Below, one piece after another: positions 8,523 to 17,101 of a stretch of 32,583 nucleotides of DNA. Source of the DNA: SIG710 sp045648605 (GTDB lineage: Bacteria; Bacillota; Clostridia; Oscillospirales; CAG-272); contig JAZROG010000019.1 of the NCBI GenBank assembly GCA_045648605.1, positions 1-32,583 of the forward strand, given 5' to 3'. Position 1 is the first letter of the stretch. Each line of letters begins with the position of its first letter. A program made the position numbers and the translations under genes. The notes below the pieces were generated by a model. The model saw nothing but the letters and a program-made list of their open reading frames with translations. It had not been told where the DNA came from and ran no database searches.

Positions 8523-9710
8523 ATGTTCAAGAAAAAAGAATGCATTGCCATGCTCCTCGCAGGAGGACAGGGCAGCAGACTCTATGCACTGACCCAAAAA
8601 ACAGCAAAGCCCGCAGTTCCCTTTGGAGGCAAATATCGCATCATTGATTTCCCACTTTCCAATTGTATAAATTCGGGCATAGACACCGTCGGTGTTCTTA
8701 CCCAATATCAGCCCCTTGTTCTTAACGAATATATCGGAAACGGACTCCCTTGGGATCTTGACCGCGCCTTTGGCGGTGTAAAGATCCTGCCCCCTTATCA
8801 GGGAAATAAGACCGCCGATTGGTATAAGGGCACAGCCAATGCCATCTATCAGAATCTTGAATTTATCAATAGATACGATGCAGAATATGTGCTCATTCTT
8901 TCGGGCGACCATATCTACAAGATGGATTATTCAAAAATGCTCGATTATCATATCGAAAAGGGCGCAGATTGCACCATCGCCGTTCTTGATGTGCCGAAAG
9001 AGGAGGCAAGCCGCTTCGGTATCATGAGCGTAAATGAGGATAATTCCATCTTCAAATTCACCGAAAAGCCAAAGGAGCCTGACAGCACCCTTGCTTCAAT
9101 GGGCATCTACATTTTTGGTAAGAAAAAGCTTGAAAAATATCTTATAGAGGATAATGCCGATCCGAATTCTTCTAACGATTTCGGAAAAAATATCATCCCA
9201 ACAATGCTCGCGGCAGGCGAAAAAATGTTCGCTTATCAGTTTGAGGGATATTGGAAGGATGTTGGAACGATACAGAGCCTTTGGGAAGCCAATATGGATC
9301 TTCTTGGCGAGCATCCCGCATTCACACTCTATAACGAGGATTGGCGCATCTTTGCCCGTCATTTTGCGGCAGCGCCCCAGTATCTTGGCGAGGATGCAAG
9401 TGTTAAAAACAGCATAATAACCGAGGGCTGTGAGATATACGGCACAGTCCATAACAGCGTTATATTTACGGGCGCAAAGATAATGGAGGGCGCAGTGGTG
9501 CGTGACAGCGTCATCATGAGCGGAAGCGTTATTGAAGCCGGAGCAAGTGTGGAATATTCTATCCTTGACGAAAATGTAACGGTTGGCAAAAACGCCTCTA
9601 TCGGAATAAACAAAGAAAATTCAAAGGGTATCACCGTTATCGGTGCTGATGTTGTCATAGAAGATGGCAAGGTCATAGGCGCGGGTGAAATGATATCCGA
9701 CAATGCATAA
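8523..9710 (+). CDS. glgC: Glucose-1-phosphate adenylyltransferase, catalytic subunit
   Basis: Makes ADP-glucose from glucose-1-phosphate and ATP, the committed step of glycogen synthesis. The 395-residue protein shows the nucleotidyltransferase signature AMLLAGGQGSRLYALT (about 9-24), KPAVPFGGKYRIIDFPLSN, YKGTANAIYQN, the catalytic LSGDHIYKMDY (D129), FTEKPKEP and GYWKDVGTI. A left-handed beta-helix of hexapeptide repeats (about 285-390) follows. GGAGG lies 6 bases before the ATG. The active-site motifs are intact, in contrast with its partner GlgD 17 bp downstream; together they are expected to form the heterotetramer known in Bacillota. Confidence 0.96.
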   Translation: MFKKKECIAMLLAGGQGSRLYALTQKTAKPAVPFGGKYRIIDFPLSNCINSGIDTVGVLTQYQPLVLNEYIGNGLPWDLDRAFGGVKILPPYQGNKTADWYKGTANAIYQNLEFINRYDAEYVLILSGDHIYKMDYSKMLDYHIEKGADCTIAVLDVPKEEASRFGIMSVNEDNSIFKFTEKPKEPDSTLASMGIYIFGKKKLEKYLIEDNADPNSSNDFGKNIIPTMLAAGEKMFAYQFEGYWKDVGTIQSLWEANMDLLGEHPAFTLYNEDWRIFARHFAAAPQYLGEDASVKNSIITEGCEIYGTVHNSVIFTGAKIMEGAVVRDSVIMSGSVIEAGASVEYSILDENVTVGKNASIGINKENSKGITVIGADVVIEDGKVIGAGEMISDNA

Positions 9711-9727
9711 GATAAGGAGGAAGAGAA

Positions 9728-10864
9728 ATGAGCGCAGTAGGATTAGTTTTTACAAATATTCATGACCAGAACATACCCGATCTCACTAAAATGCGTACAA
9801 TGGCATCCGTTCCCTTTGGCTGCCGTTACCGCCTTATCGATTTCACACTTTCCAACATGGTAAATTCCGGCATTACCAAGGTCGGAGTTATAACACATAA
9901 TAATTATCAGTCGCTTCTTGACCATCTTGGCACAGGAAAGGACTGGGATCTTGCAAGAAGAAGCGGCGGAATAAAGCTTCTTCCGCCCTTTATCACAAGC
10001 TATAGCGGAATGGGCGCAAACAAGCTCTATACCACCCGTCTTGAGGCTATGATGGGCGCAATGGACTTTATTTCAAGATGCAATGAGGACCATATCGTCC
10101 TCTCGGATTGCGACGCCATCAGCAATATCGACCTTGGCGACGTTATAAAGAGCCATAAGGAAAACGGCGCTGATATAACCATAGTTACAACAAAGGTCGA
10201 TACCGACATATTTGAAATTTCTGCGGGCAGCGCAGTTATAACCTCGGATGAAAACAACAGAATTTCGGATGTTGTTCATTATAGCCGCAGAATTCACGGA
10301 ATAAAGGAAATAAGCACCAATATCATCGTTGCAAACAGAACATATCTCCAGAATGTTGTTTCCGATGCCATTGCTCACGGCTATACCAGCTTTTATAGCG
10401 ATGTTCTCGACAGAAATCTGCTCCGTGCAAACTATTTTGTTTATCATTACAGCGGCTTCTATGCACAGATAAATTCCCTTGCGGGATACTATTCCTGCAA
10501 TATGAAGCTTCTTCAGAAGGGTATGGGAGATGAGCTTTTCGCCCAGCCTAACAGACCTATTCTCACAAAGGTGCGCAATTCCGCTCCCACCCGATATACA
10601 AGTGATGCAAGAGTTAAAAATTCACTTATCGCAGACGGATGCCTTATTGAAGGAACAGTTGAAAACTCCATAATCTTCAGAGGAGTTAAGGTTGGCAAGG
10701 GCTCTGTGGTCAAAAATTCCATTCTCATGCAGGATACTGTTGTCGGAAGCAATGTAAATCTCGGATGTGTTGTAACAGACAAAAATGTTCTTATAAGAGA
10801 TGACAGAAATCTCTCCGGTCACTCCACTCTGCCCTTCTACATCAGTAAGGGTACTATGATATAA
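9728..10864 (+). CDS. glgD: Glucose-1-phosphate adenylyltransferase regulatory subunit GlgD
   Basis: Non-catalytic paralogue of GlgC that modulates ADP-glucose pyrophosphorylase. The 378 residues keep the fold (VPFGCRYRLIDFTLSNMVNS, KDWDLARRSGGIKLLPP, hexapeptide repeats from about 295) but lack the GGxGxRL nucleotide loop: the N-terminus reads AVGLVFTNIHDQNIPDLTKM. The catalytic GDH motif is replaced by LSDCDAISNID. These losses are the normal GlgD signature, not decay. It has an AAGGAGG ribosome binding site, follows glgC by 17 bp, and is followed by the inserted palindromic element before glgA. Confidence 0.94.
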   Translation: MSAVGLVFTNIHDQNIPDLTKMRTMASVPFGCRYRLIDFTLSNMVNSGITKVGVITHNNYQSLLDHLGTGKDWDLARRSGGIKLLPPFITSYSGMGANKLYTTRLEAMMGAMDFISRCNEDHIVLSDCDAISNIDLGDVIKSHKENGADITIVTTKVDTDIFEISAGSAVITSDENNRISDVVHYSRRIHGIKEISTNIIVANRTYLQNVVSDAIAHGYTSFYSDVLDRNLLRANYFVYHYSGFYAQINSLAGYYSCNMKLLQKGMGDELFAQPNRPILTKVRNSAPTRYTSDARVKNSLIADGCLIEGTVENSIIFRGVKVGKGSVVKNSILMQDTVVGSNVNLGCVVTDKNVLIRDDRNLSGHSTLPFYISKGTMI

Positions 10865-10888
10865 ATCGAACTCATTTCAATGAAATAT

Positions 10889-11069
10889 AAATAGGAATTT
10901 ATCGGGCTCTTAGCCTTCCCCTTGAGGGGAAGGTGTCAACGCAGTTGACGGATGAGGTGTCAAAACAAAAATGTTGAAAAATAAAGAGTTATAACCTTTC
11001 GAAAAACACCTCATCACCCGCTCTGCGGGAGCTTCCCCTCAAGGGGAAGCCAAAGATAAATTCCTGTTT
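10889..11069. repeat. 181-bp palindromic (MITE-like) element, copy A
   Basis: The ends are inverted copies of AAAYAGGAATTTATC (10889-10903 and 11055-11069). Inside each end is a short self-complementary block, CTTCCCCTTGAGGGGAAG, and then related arms (GGATGAGGTGT on the left, ACACCTCATC on the right), so the whole unit can fold back on itself. No ORF. It sits between glgD and glgA inside the operon; glgA's ribosome binding site begins about 20 bp after it. The same ends occur at 16989-17057 and 26117-26541. Confidence 0.85.
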
Positions 11070-11107
11070 GAAACCTCCCAAATTCCCGAAGAAAGGATTT
11101 CACAATA

Positions 11108-12556
11108 ATGAAGAAGAAAAAGATACTTTTTGTGGGTGCGGAGGCAATGCCCTTTGCCGCTACAGGCGGTCTTGGCGATGTCCTCGGCTCTCTCCCGACA
11201 GCTATAAAAAGCGCAGACCCCAAGGGAGTTGACGTCCGTGTGGTAATGCCCCTTTACGGACAGATAAAGGAAGAATACAGAGCTGAAATGAAGGAGGAGC
11301 ACGTCTTTACGGTGAGACTTGCATGGCGCGAGCAATACTGCCGCATAATGAGCCTCAAAAAAGACGACGTTATCTATTACTTCATCGACAACGAATATTA
11401 TTACAAGAGAGATACACTTTACGGTTGCTATGACGATGCGGAAAGATTTGCATTTTTCAGCATGGCGGCGCTTTCGATGCTTAAATGCGTCGATTTTATG
11501 CCCGACATTCTCCATGCTCACGATTGGCAAAGCGCACTTTCGGTCGTGTATCTTAAAACTCTCTTTTCTGCTGACCCCGATTATGCGAAAATAAGAGCGG
11601 TATTTACCATCCACAATATCGAATATCAGGGAAATTATGATTTTTCGATTCTCGGAGATGTTTTTGCCCTTGGAGCAATGGAGCGCTCCATCGTTGAATA
11701 CGGAAATTGCATAAATCTTATGAAGGGTGCAATAGTAACAGCAGACATCGTTTCAACCGTAAGCCCAAGATATGCGGAGGAAATAAAGGATCCAAGATTT
11801 TCACACGGTATTGACCCGATCTTGCGTGAAAACGCATATAAAATAAGGGGTATCCTCAACGGTATCGATTATGTTTACTATAACCCCGAAAATGACCCCG
11901 CCATCGAGAAAACTTTCAATTCGGATACCATCGAGGACAAATACGAAAACAAGCTTGCTCTCCAGCGCGCCTTGGCGCTTCCCGAGAACCGCGACATTCC
12001 CATGCTTGCCATCATTTCCCGTCTTGCCTCCCATAAGGGAATAGATATAATAAGCGAAATGATTGGCGGTCTTATTTCAAAGAACGATATCCAGCTTGTA
12101 ATTCTCGGAAAAGGCACTCCCGAATATGAAGGCTTCTTCCATAATCTTGAGAAGAGCTTCCCCGAAAAGGTCAGAGCTATGATAATGTATGACCGAGATC
12201 TTTCAAAGCGCATTTATGCTTCCTGCGATATATTCCTTATGCCCTCAAAGAGCGAGCCATGCGGTCTTTCTCAAATGATAGCCTCAAGATACGGTGCTAT
12301 TCCCGTAACGAGAGAAACAGGCGGTCTTTATGACTCAATAAAGGGCTATTGGGTCGATAATGGCGAAATAAAGGGCAACGGATTTACCTTTGCAGGCTAC
12401 AACAGCTATGAGCTTGCGGAAAGGACCGATGCCGCAATCGAGCTTTACAATAATAAGGAGCAGCGTTTTGCTCTTGTTAAAAAAATTATGGACACCGATT
12501 TTTCATGGAAGGTGTCGGCAACAAGCTATCTCGCAATGTACGAGGAGCTTGTCTGA
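11108..12556 (+). CDS. glgA: Glycogen synthase (GT5)
   Basis: Extends glycogen by transferring glucose from ADP-glucose. The 482-residue GT-B enzyme starts KKILFVGAEAMPFAATGGLG and has HAHDWQSAL (about 137-145), FTIHNIEYQG, NGIDYVYYNP, the phosphate-binding ISRLASHKG (R305, K310) and the C-terminal signature SKSEPCGLSQMIASRYG with E383, then ETGGLYDSI. One oddity: the usual N-terminal KTGGL is ATGGL here (Ala18 in place of the ADP-glucose-contacting Lys). AAAGGA is a somewhat distant ribosome binding site before the ATG. The context (branching enzyme, GlgC, GlgD, phosphorylase) leaves little doubt about the role. Confidence 0.94.
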   Translation: MKKKKILFVGAEAMPFAATGGLGDVLGSLPTAIKSADPKGVDVRVVMPLYGQIKEEYRAEMKEEHVFTVRLAWREQYCRIMSLKKDDVIYYFIDNEYYYKRDTLYGCYDDAERFAFFSMAALSMLKCVDFMPDILHAHDWQSALSVVYLKTLFSADPDYAKIRAVFTIHNIEYQGNYDFSILGDVFALGAMERSIVEYGNCINLMKGAIVTADIVSTVSPRYAEEIKDPRFSHGIDPILRENAYKIRGILNGIDYVYYNPENDPAIEKTFNSDTIEDKYENKLALQRALALPENRDIPMLAIISRLASHKGIDIISEMIGGLISKNDIQLVILGKGTPEYEGFFHNLEKSFPEKVRAMIMYDRDLSKRIYASCDIFLMPSKSEPCGLSQMIASRYGAIPVTRETGGLYDSIKGYWVDNGEIKGNGFTFAGYNSYELAERTDAAIELYNNKEQRFALVKKIMDTDFSWKVSATSYLAMYEELV

Positions 12557-12596
12557 TAAAAATTAAAAAACACTCCCCGAAAGGATACTCCTATTT

Positions 12597-15023
12597 ATGA
12601 ATTTTACCCCCAAAGCAAATGAAATAAAAGAAAATATCGAAAGTAAGCTTTCCCGCTCCTTTGGCGCTTCTCCCGCAGATGCAACAAGAGAGCAGGTCTA
12701 TAAGGCTGTGGCTCTCACAATAAAGGACATTCTCACAGAAAAGAGAAAGGACTTTAAAAACGAGGTCAACGAAAAGGGCGCAAAGAGAGTTTACTATATG
12801 TGCATGGAATTTCTGCTTGGCAGATCTCTTCGCACAAATCTCTGCAATCTCGGTCTTTCAGAGGAATATAAAAAGGCACTCGCGGAGATGGGCTTCGAGC
12901 TTGATGACCTCTATGAATGTGAGCCCGATGCAGGCCTCGGAAACGGAGGTCTGGGCAGACTTGCCGCTTGCTTTATGGACTCTCTCTCTTCCCTTGATTA
13001 TCCCGCAACAGGCTTTTCAATCTGCTATGAATACGGTCTTTTCAAGCAGATGATAGTTGACGGAATGCAGATAGAGCTTCCCGATGTTTGGCTTCCCGGC
13101 GGCGATGTTTGGCTTGTGCCGAGAACCGACAGAACCTTCCATGTAAAATTCGGAGGTCACGTCAAGGAAAAATGGAGCGGAGGAAGATGCGAGATAATTT
13201 ATGAGGACTGCGAGGAAATAGAAGCAGTTCCTTATGACATGATGATATCGGGCGCAGATTCAAAGGCTGTAAGCCAGCTTCGCCTTTGGCGCGCAAGAGA
13301 TATTCACAATTTCAATATGGGTCTTTTCACACAGGGACAATATACAAAGGCTCTTGAGGAGAGCACAAATGCGGAGATCATCTCAAAGGTGCTCTACCCC
13401 TCCGATAACCATACCGAGGGCAAGCTTCTGCGCCTGAGTCAGCAGTATTTCCTCGTTTCCGCATCCTGTCAGAGCATCATCCGCGACCATATGGCGGTCT
13501 ATGGCAGACTTGACAATCTTCCCGAAAAGGTGGCTATCCACATAAATGATACCCATCCTGCCCTCTGCATCCCTGAGCTTATGAGAATACTCATCGACCA
13601 ATATTTCTTCGATTGGGATTCTGCTTGGGACATTGTTACAAGAACTGTTTCATATACCAATCACACGGTTATGCCCGAGGCTCTTGAAAGCTGGAACGAG
13701 GATCTTTTCCGTCTCAAGCTTCCGAGAATTTATACTATCATTAAAGAGATAAACGAGCGCTTCTGCGCTGAGGCATGGAAGCATTTCCCGGGCAACTGGA
13801 ACAGAATTTCGGGTATGGCTATCATCGCTTATTCTCAAATTCGCATGGCAAATCTCTCGGTTATCGGCTCTCATCATATAAACGGAGTTTCAAAGCTCCA
13901 TTCGGATATCCTTGTGGACTCGGTTTTCAAGGATTTCCACCGTATGTACCCCGAGAGATTTACGAATGTCACAAACGGAATCGCACACCGCCGTTGGCTC
14001 TGCTATTCAAACCCCGGTCTTGCCTCCTTTATCGAGGGACTTATCGGAGACGGCTACCGTCATAACCCCACAGAGCTTGAAAACCTGAAAAAATTCGCAG
14101 ATGATAAAAATGTTCTCTCCGAGCTTGCGGAGATAAAGCATCAAAACAAGGTCAATTTCTCCAATCTTCTTATGAAGAAAACAGGAAAATGTATTGATCC
14201 CGATTCTGTTTTCGATGTTCAGATCAAGCGTCTCCATGAATACAAGAGACAGCTTCTTAATGCTCTCAATATCATAAATCTTTACTGCGAGCTGAAGGAA
14301 AATCCAAATCTCGACATCAGACCCCAGACCTTTATCTTCGGCGCGAAGGCTGCCCCCGGTTATGCTATGGCAAAGGAGATAATCAAGCTTCTCTGCTTCA
14401 TCGGAAGGGACATTGATAATGACCCCATTCTTCGCAAAAAGCTTCAGGTTGTATTCCTTGAGGACTATAATGTAAGCATAGCAGAGGCACTTATTCCCGC
14501 TGCCGAGATAAGCGAGCAGATATCTCTTGCAGGTAAGGAAGCAAGCGGAACGGGCTGCATGAAGCTTATGATAAACGGCGCGCTCACCATTGGAACTCTT
14601 GACGGTGCAAATGTTGAGATGCAGGCGGCTACAGGCGCTGAGAATATGTTCATTTTCGGTCTTAACAAGAACGAGGTGGAGGATCTTTGGCTCCGCGGCT
14701 ACCGCTCTGCGGAATACTACGCAAATAATCCCCGTCTGCAGAGAATAATCGACCGCCTCGGCATTGGATTTGCAGGTCAGTCCTTTGCCCATATCGGCTC
14801 TTATCTCCTTTCCGGTCACGGAATCGCAGACCCCTATATGTGCTTTGCGGATTTTGAATCATACCGCATGACACATGAAAAGGCAATGGATATATACGGC
14901 GATAAGGAACGCTGGAACAGAATGTCTCTTATCAATATCGCATCGGCGGGATATTTTGCCGCAGACAGAGCTATAGATGACTATGCAAGGGACATCTGGC
15001 ATCTGAAACGCCTTGATAAATAA
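12597..15023 (+). CDS. glgP: Glycogen/starch/alpha-glucan phosphorylase (GT35)
   Basis: Releases glucose-1-phosphate from glycogen with a pyridoxal-phosphate cofactor. The 808-residue length is standard. Motifs: MEFLLGRSLRTNL (about 70-82), ALGNGGLGRLA-type block as GLGNGGLGRLAACFMDSL (113-130), IHINDTHPAL, FTNVTNGIAHRRWL, VQIKRLHEYKRQLLN (541-555), and the PLP site EASGTGCMKLMINGALTIG with K656. The usual GTGNMK is GTGCMK here. It lies 40 bp after glgA in the same transcript, so synthesis and breakdown are co-transcribed. No N-terminal signal or extra domain. Confidence 0.96.
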   Translation: MNFTPKANEIKENIESKLSRSFGASPADATREQVYKAVALTIKDILTEKRKDFKNEVNEKGAKRVYYMCMEFLLGRSLRTNLCNLGLSEEYKKALAEMGFELDDLYECEPDAGLGNGGLGRLAACFMDSLSSLDYPATGFSICYEYGLFKQMIVDGMQIELPDVWLPGGDVWLVPRTDRTFHVKFGGHVKEKWSGGRCEIIYEDCEEIEAVPYDMMISGADSKAVSQLRLWRARDIHNFNMGLFTQGQYTKALEESTNAEIISKVLYPSDNHTEGKLLRLSQQYFLVSASCQSIIRDHMAVYGRLDNLPEKVAIHINDTHPALCIPELMRILIDQYFFDWDSAWDIVTRTVSYTNHTVMPEALESWNEDLFRLKLPRIYTIIKEINERFCAEAWKHFPGNWNRISGMAIIAYSQIRMANLSVIGSHHINGVSKLHSDILVDSVFKDFHRMYPERFTNVTNGIAHRRWLCYSNPGLASFIEGLIGDGYRHNPTELENLKKFADDKNVLSELAEIKHQNKVNFSNLLMKKTGKCIDPDSVFDVQIKRLHEYKRQLLNALNIINLYCELKENPNLDIRPQTFIFGAKAAPGYAMAKEIIKLLCFIGRDIDNDPILRKKLQVVFLEDYNVSIAEALIPAAEISEQISLAGKEASGTGCMKLMINGALTIGTLDGANVEMQAATGAENMFIFGLNKNEVEDLWLRGYRSAEYYANNPRLQRIIDRLGIGFAGQSFAHIGSYLLSGHGIADPYMCFADFESYRMTHEKAMDIYGDKERWNRMSLINIASAGYFAADRAIDDYARDIWHLKRLDK

Positions 15024-15043
15024 AAGACAAACGGGTTTTATCT

Positions 15044-16945
15044 ATGCTTGCAAAATTTTCTTTCAACCAAAAGGCAGATAGAAAAATCATACTCGGCAAA
15101 GAGATAAAAGGAGAGGACGCTTCGCTTTTCGGAGCGTTCTCTTCAAAATCCGAGCTTTGCCTTTATCTGCTCATTCCAAGAGTGCTCGGAATAACATATC
15201 CAACCATTCGCATAGCAAGGGATGGCGAGGAAATCCGTGATTTTCCAATGGAATTTGCGGGGATTTTCGATGGCTCCGACCGCTTCAATATAACACTTGA
15301 CCTTGAAAAGCTCTGCGAAAATGAGCATAGCGGACTTTTTTACTATGATTTTCTCTTCCCTCTTGGCGAAAAAAAGCTTTTCTCCGAGACCTTTGACAAT
15401 ATAAATATGGAGCTTTCGGAATTTGAAGGGTCAAAATTCCGCCTTCTTGTCTATGAGGATGGCTTTGACACCCCGAAGTGGTTCAAGGGCGGCATAATGT
15501 ACCATATTTTCGTTGACCGTTTTGCAAGAGGTTCTTTTTCTGCCCCCTTGCGTGAGGATGCGGAGATAAATGAGGATTGGGAAAACGGTATTCCGCAGTA
15601 CGGAGAATATCCGGGTGCTTTTGTGAAAAACAATGTATTTTTCGGCGGAAATCTCGTTGGAATCAAGGAAAAGCTCCCATATCTCAAATCTCTCGGCGTT
15701 ACCGTTATTTATTTAAGCCCCATCTTCAAGGCTTATTCAAACCACAAATATGACACAGGCGATTATATGCAGGTGGATGAAATGTTTGGCGGAGATGAGG
15801 CACTAAAGACCCTTATAACCGAAGCAGAAAAATGTGGCATGAAAATAATTCTTGACGGTGTTTTCAACCACACGGGCGATAACAGCAAATATTTTAACAA
15901 ATACGGAAAATATGACAGCGTCGGCGCATATCAGTCGAAAAAATCCGAATATTACGGCTGGTATCACTGGAAAGAGCATACGGACAGTTACGAATGCTGG
16001 TGGGGCATACCGATTCTGCCAAAGCTCAACCTTGAAAATGAGTCCTGCCGCAATTATTTTGTGGATGGTGAGACTTCCGTTGTCGGAAAATATACAAAAA
16101 TGGGCATCGGCGGAATACGCCTTGATGTTGCGGACGAGCTGACAGACGATTTTCTCCAGAGGCTCCGCAAAACAACAAAAAAATTTTCAAGCGGCGAATC
16201 TGTCATCATCGGAGAGGTCTGGGAAAACGCCGCAGACAAGATCGCATATGGCAAGAGAAGGAAATATTTCAGGGGGTCCCAGCTTGACAGCGTTATGAAT
16301 TATCCTTTCCGCTCTGCTGCGGTAGATTATCTCCTGTCGGGCGATTCTTCCCTTCTTGCATCGGCGCTCACAGAGCTTTATGCTTCATATCCAAAATGCG
16401 TTTGCGATTCACTTATGAATATTCTCGGCACTCACGATACCGAAAGAATAATTACGGTGCTTGGTGGCGAGGACAATTTTGACAAAAGCAATGATGAGCT
16501 TGCGCGCATAAGAATGAATGAAGAAACAAAGAAAAAAGCCATAAAGCTTCTTAAAATGGGAAGCGTACTGCAATATACAGTTTATGGAATCCCATCTGTT
16601 TTTTACGGAGATGAAGCAGGTCTTGAGGGCTACCGCGATCCCTTCTGCCGTATGCCCTTCCCATGGGGCAAGGAAAACGAAGAGCTTCTTTCGCACTATA
16701 CTCTTCTCGGCAAAATAAGAAGTGAAAATAAGGTCTTTAGCGACGGACTTTTCAAAATAAGAAAAACAGAGGGTGGCTACCTTGAATACGAAAGAGCCAA
16801 AGGTGAAAGCAAGCTCATAATTGCCCTTAACCGAGGCGAGAGTCCCTATTCCGCAAGGCTTTCGGGCAATGATCTGCTTACGGGAAAGACCTATACCGAA
16901 AATGACCTTATTCCTCCACTCTCTGCAGTGATATTAAAAATTTAA
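15044..16945 (+). CDS. Cytosolic GH13 alpha-glucan hydrolase (neopullulanase/cyclomaltodextrinase-like)
   Basis: A 633-residue enzyme with an N-terminal beta domain (about 1-125), then a GH13 barrel opening GGIMYHIFVDRFARG (149-163). Motifs: GVTVIYLSPIF, DGVFNHTG (region I), GIRLDVADEL with nucleophile D361, IIGEVWEN with E391, and ILGTHDTER with D465; a C-terminal beta domain ends PPLSAVILKI. No signal peptide, so it acts inside the cell, probably on limit dextrins left by GlgP or on imported maltodextrins. The exact specificity (neopullulanase, cyclomaltodextrinase, debranching) cannot be settled here. The 20-bp gap from glgP lacks a strong ribosome binding site. It is the last gene of the operon, 11 bp before the terminator. 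Confidence 0.88.
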   Translation: MLAKFSFNQKADRKIILGKEIKGEDASLFGAFSSKSELCLYLLIPRVLGITYPTIRIARDGEEIRDFPMEFAGIFDGSDRFNITLDLEKLCENEHSGLFYYDFLFPLGEKKLFSETFDNINMELSEFEGSKFRLLVYEDGFDTPKWFKGGIMYHIFVDRFARGSFSAPLREDAEINEDWENGIPQYGEYPGAFVKNNVFFGGNLVGIKEKLPYLKSLGVTVIYLSPIFKAYSNHKYDTGDYMQVDEMFGGDEALKTLITEAEKCGMKIILDGVFNHTGDNSKYFNKYGKYDSVGAYQSKKSEYYGWYHWKEHTDSYECWWGIPILPKLNLENESCRNYFVDGETSVVGKYTKMGIGGIRLDVADELTDDFLQRLRKTTKKFSSGESVIIGEVWENAADKIAYGKRRKYFRGSQLDSVMNYPFRSAAVDYLLSGDSSLLASALTELYASYPKCVCDSLMNILGTHDTERIITVLGGEDNFDKSNDELARIRMNEETKKKAIKLLKMGSVLQYTVYGIPSVFYGDEAGLEGYRDPFCRMPFPWGKENEELLSHYTLLGKIRSENKVFSDGLFKIRKTEGGYLEYERAKGESKLIIALNRGESPYSARLSGNDLLTGKTYTENDLIPPLSAVILKI

Positions 16946-16956
16946 TTTTATACGCA

Positions 16957-16981
16957 AAGGGGCTGACATAGCCCCTTTTTT
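16957..16981 (+). terminator. Intrinsic terminator of the glycogen operon
   Basis: AAGGGGCT-GACAT-AGCCCCTT, an 8-bp perfect stem running into TTTT, 11 bp after the GH13 stop codon. Confidence 0.93.
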
Positions 16982-16988
16982 GATTGTC

Positions 16989-17057
16989 AAACAGGAATTT
17001 GTCGTGGAAGTTTCGCCATTGCGGTGGCGAAACTCCTCCTCCGATAAATTCCCTTTT
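16989..17057. repeat. 69-bp palindromic element, copy B (short form)
   Basis: The left end AAACAGGAATTTGTCG and the inverted right end CGATAAATTCCCTTTT match the ends of the elements at 10889 and 26117. The centre is a perfect 10-bp hairpin, AGTTTCGCCA-TTGCGG-TGGCGAAACT. It lies in the gap between two convergent operons, between their terminators. No coding capacity. Confidence 0.8.
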
Positions 17058-17063
17058 AATGAG

Positions 17064-17097
17064 AAAAAGACCAATTCGCAAAGCAAATCGGTCTTTT
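17064..17097 (-). terminator. Terminator of the sortase-rlmA-glycosyltransferase operon
   Basis: Minus strand AAAAGACC and GGTCTTTT close an imperfect stem with inner pairing (GATTTGC / GCGAATT), ending in TTTTT. It begins 4 bp after the glycosyltransferase stop. Confidence 0.82.
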
Positions 17098-17101
17098 ATG
17101 A

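Noticed and set aside
9728..10864. GlgD as a decayed GlgC copy
   Set aside because: Loss of the nucleotide-binding and catalytic motifs is the normal state of the regulatory subunit; the frame is intact and well spaced in the operon.
14007..14819. A 270-codon minus-strand frame inside glgP
   Set aside because: Antisense shadow of the conserved phosphorylase C-terminal domain; no ribosome binding site or recognisable domain.
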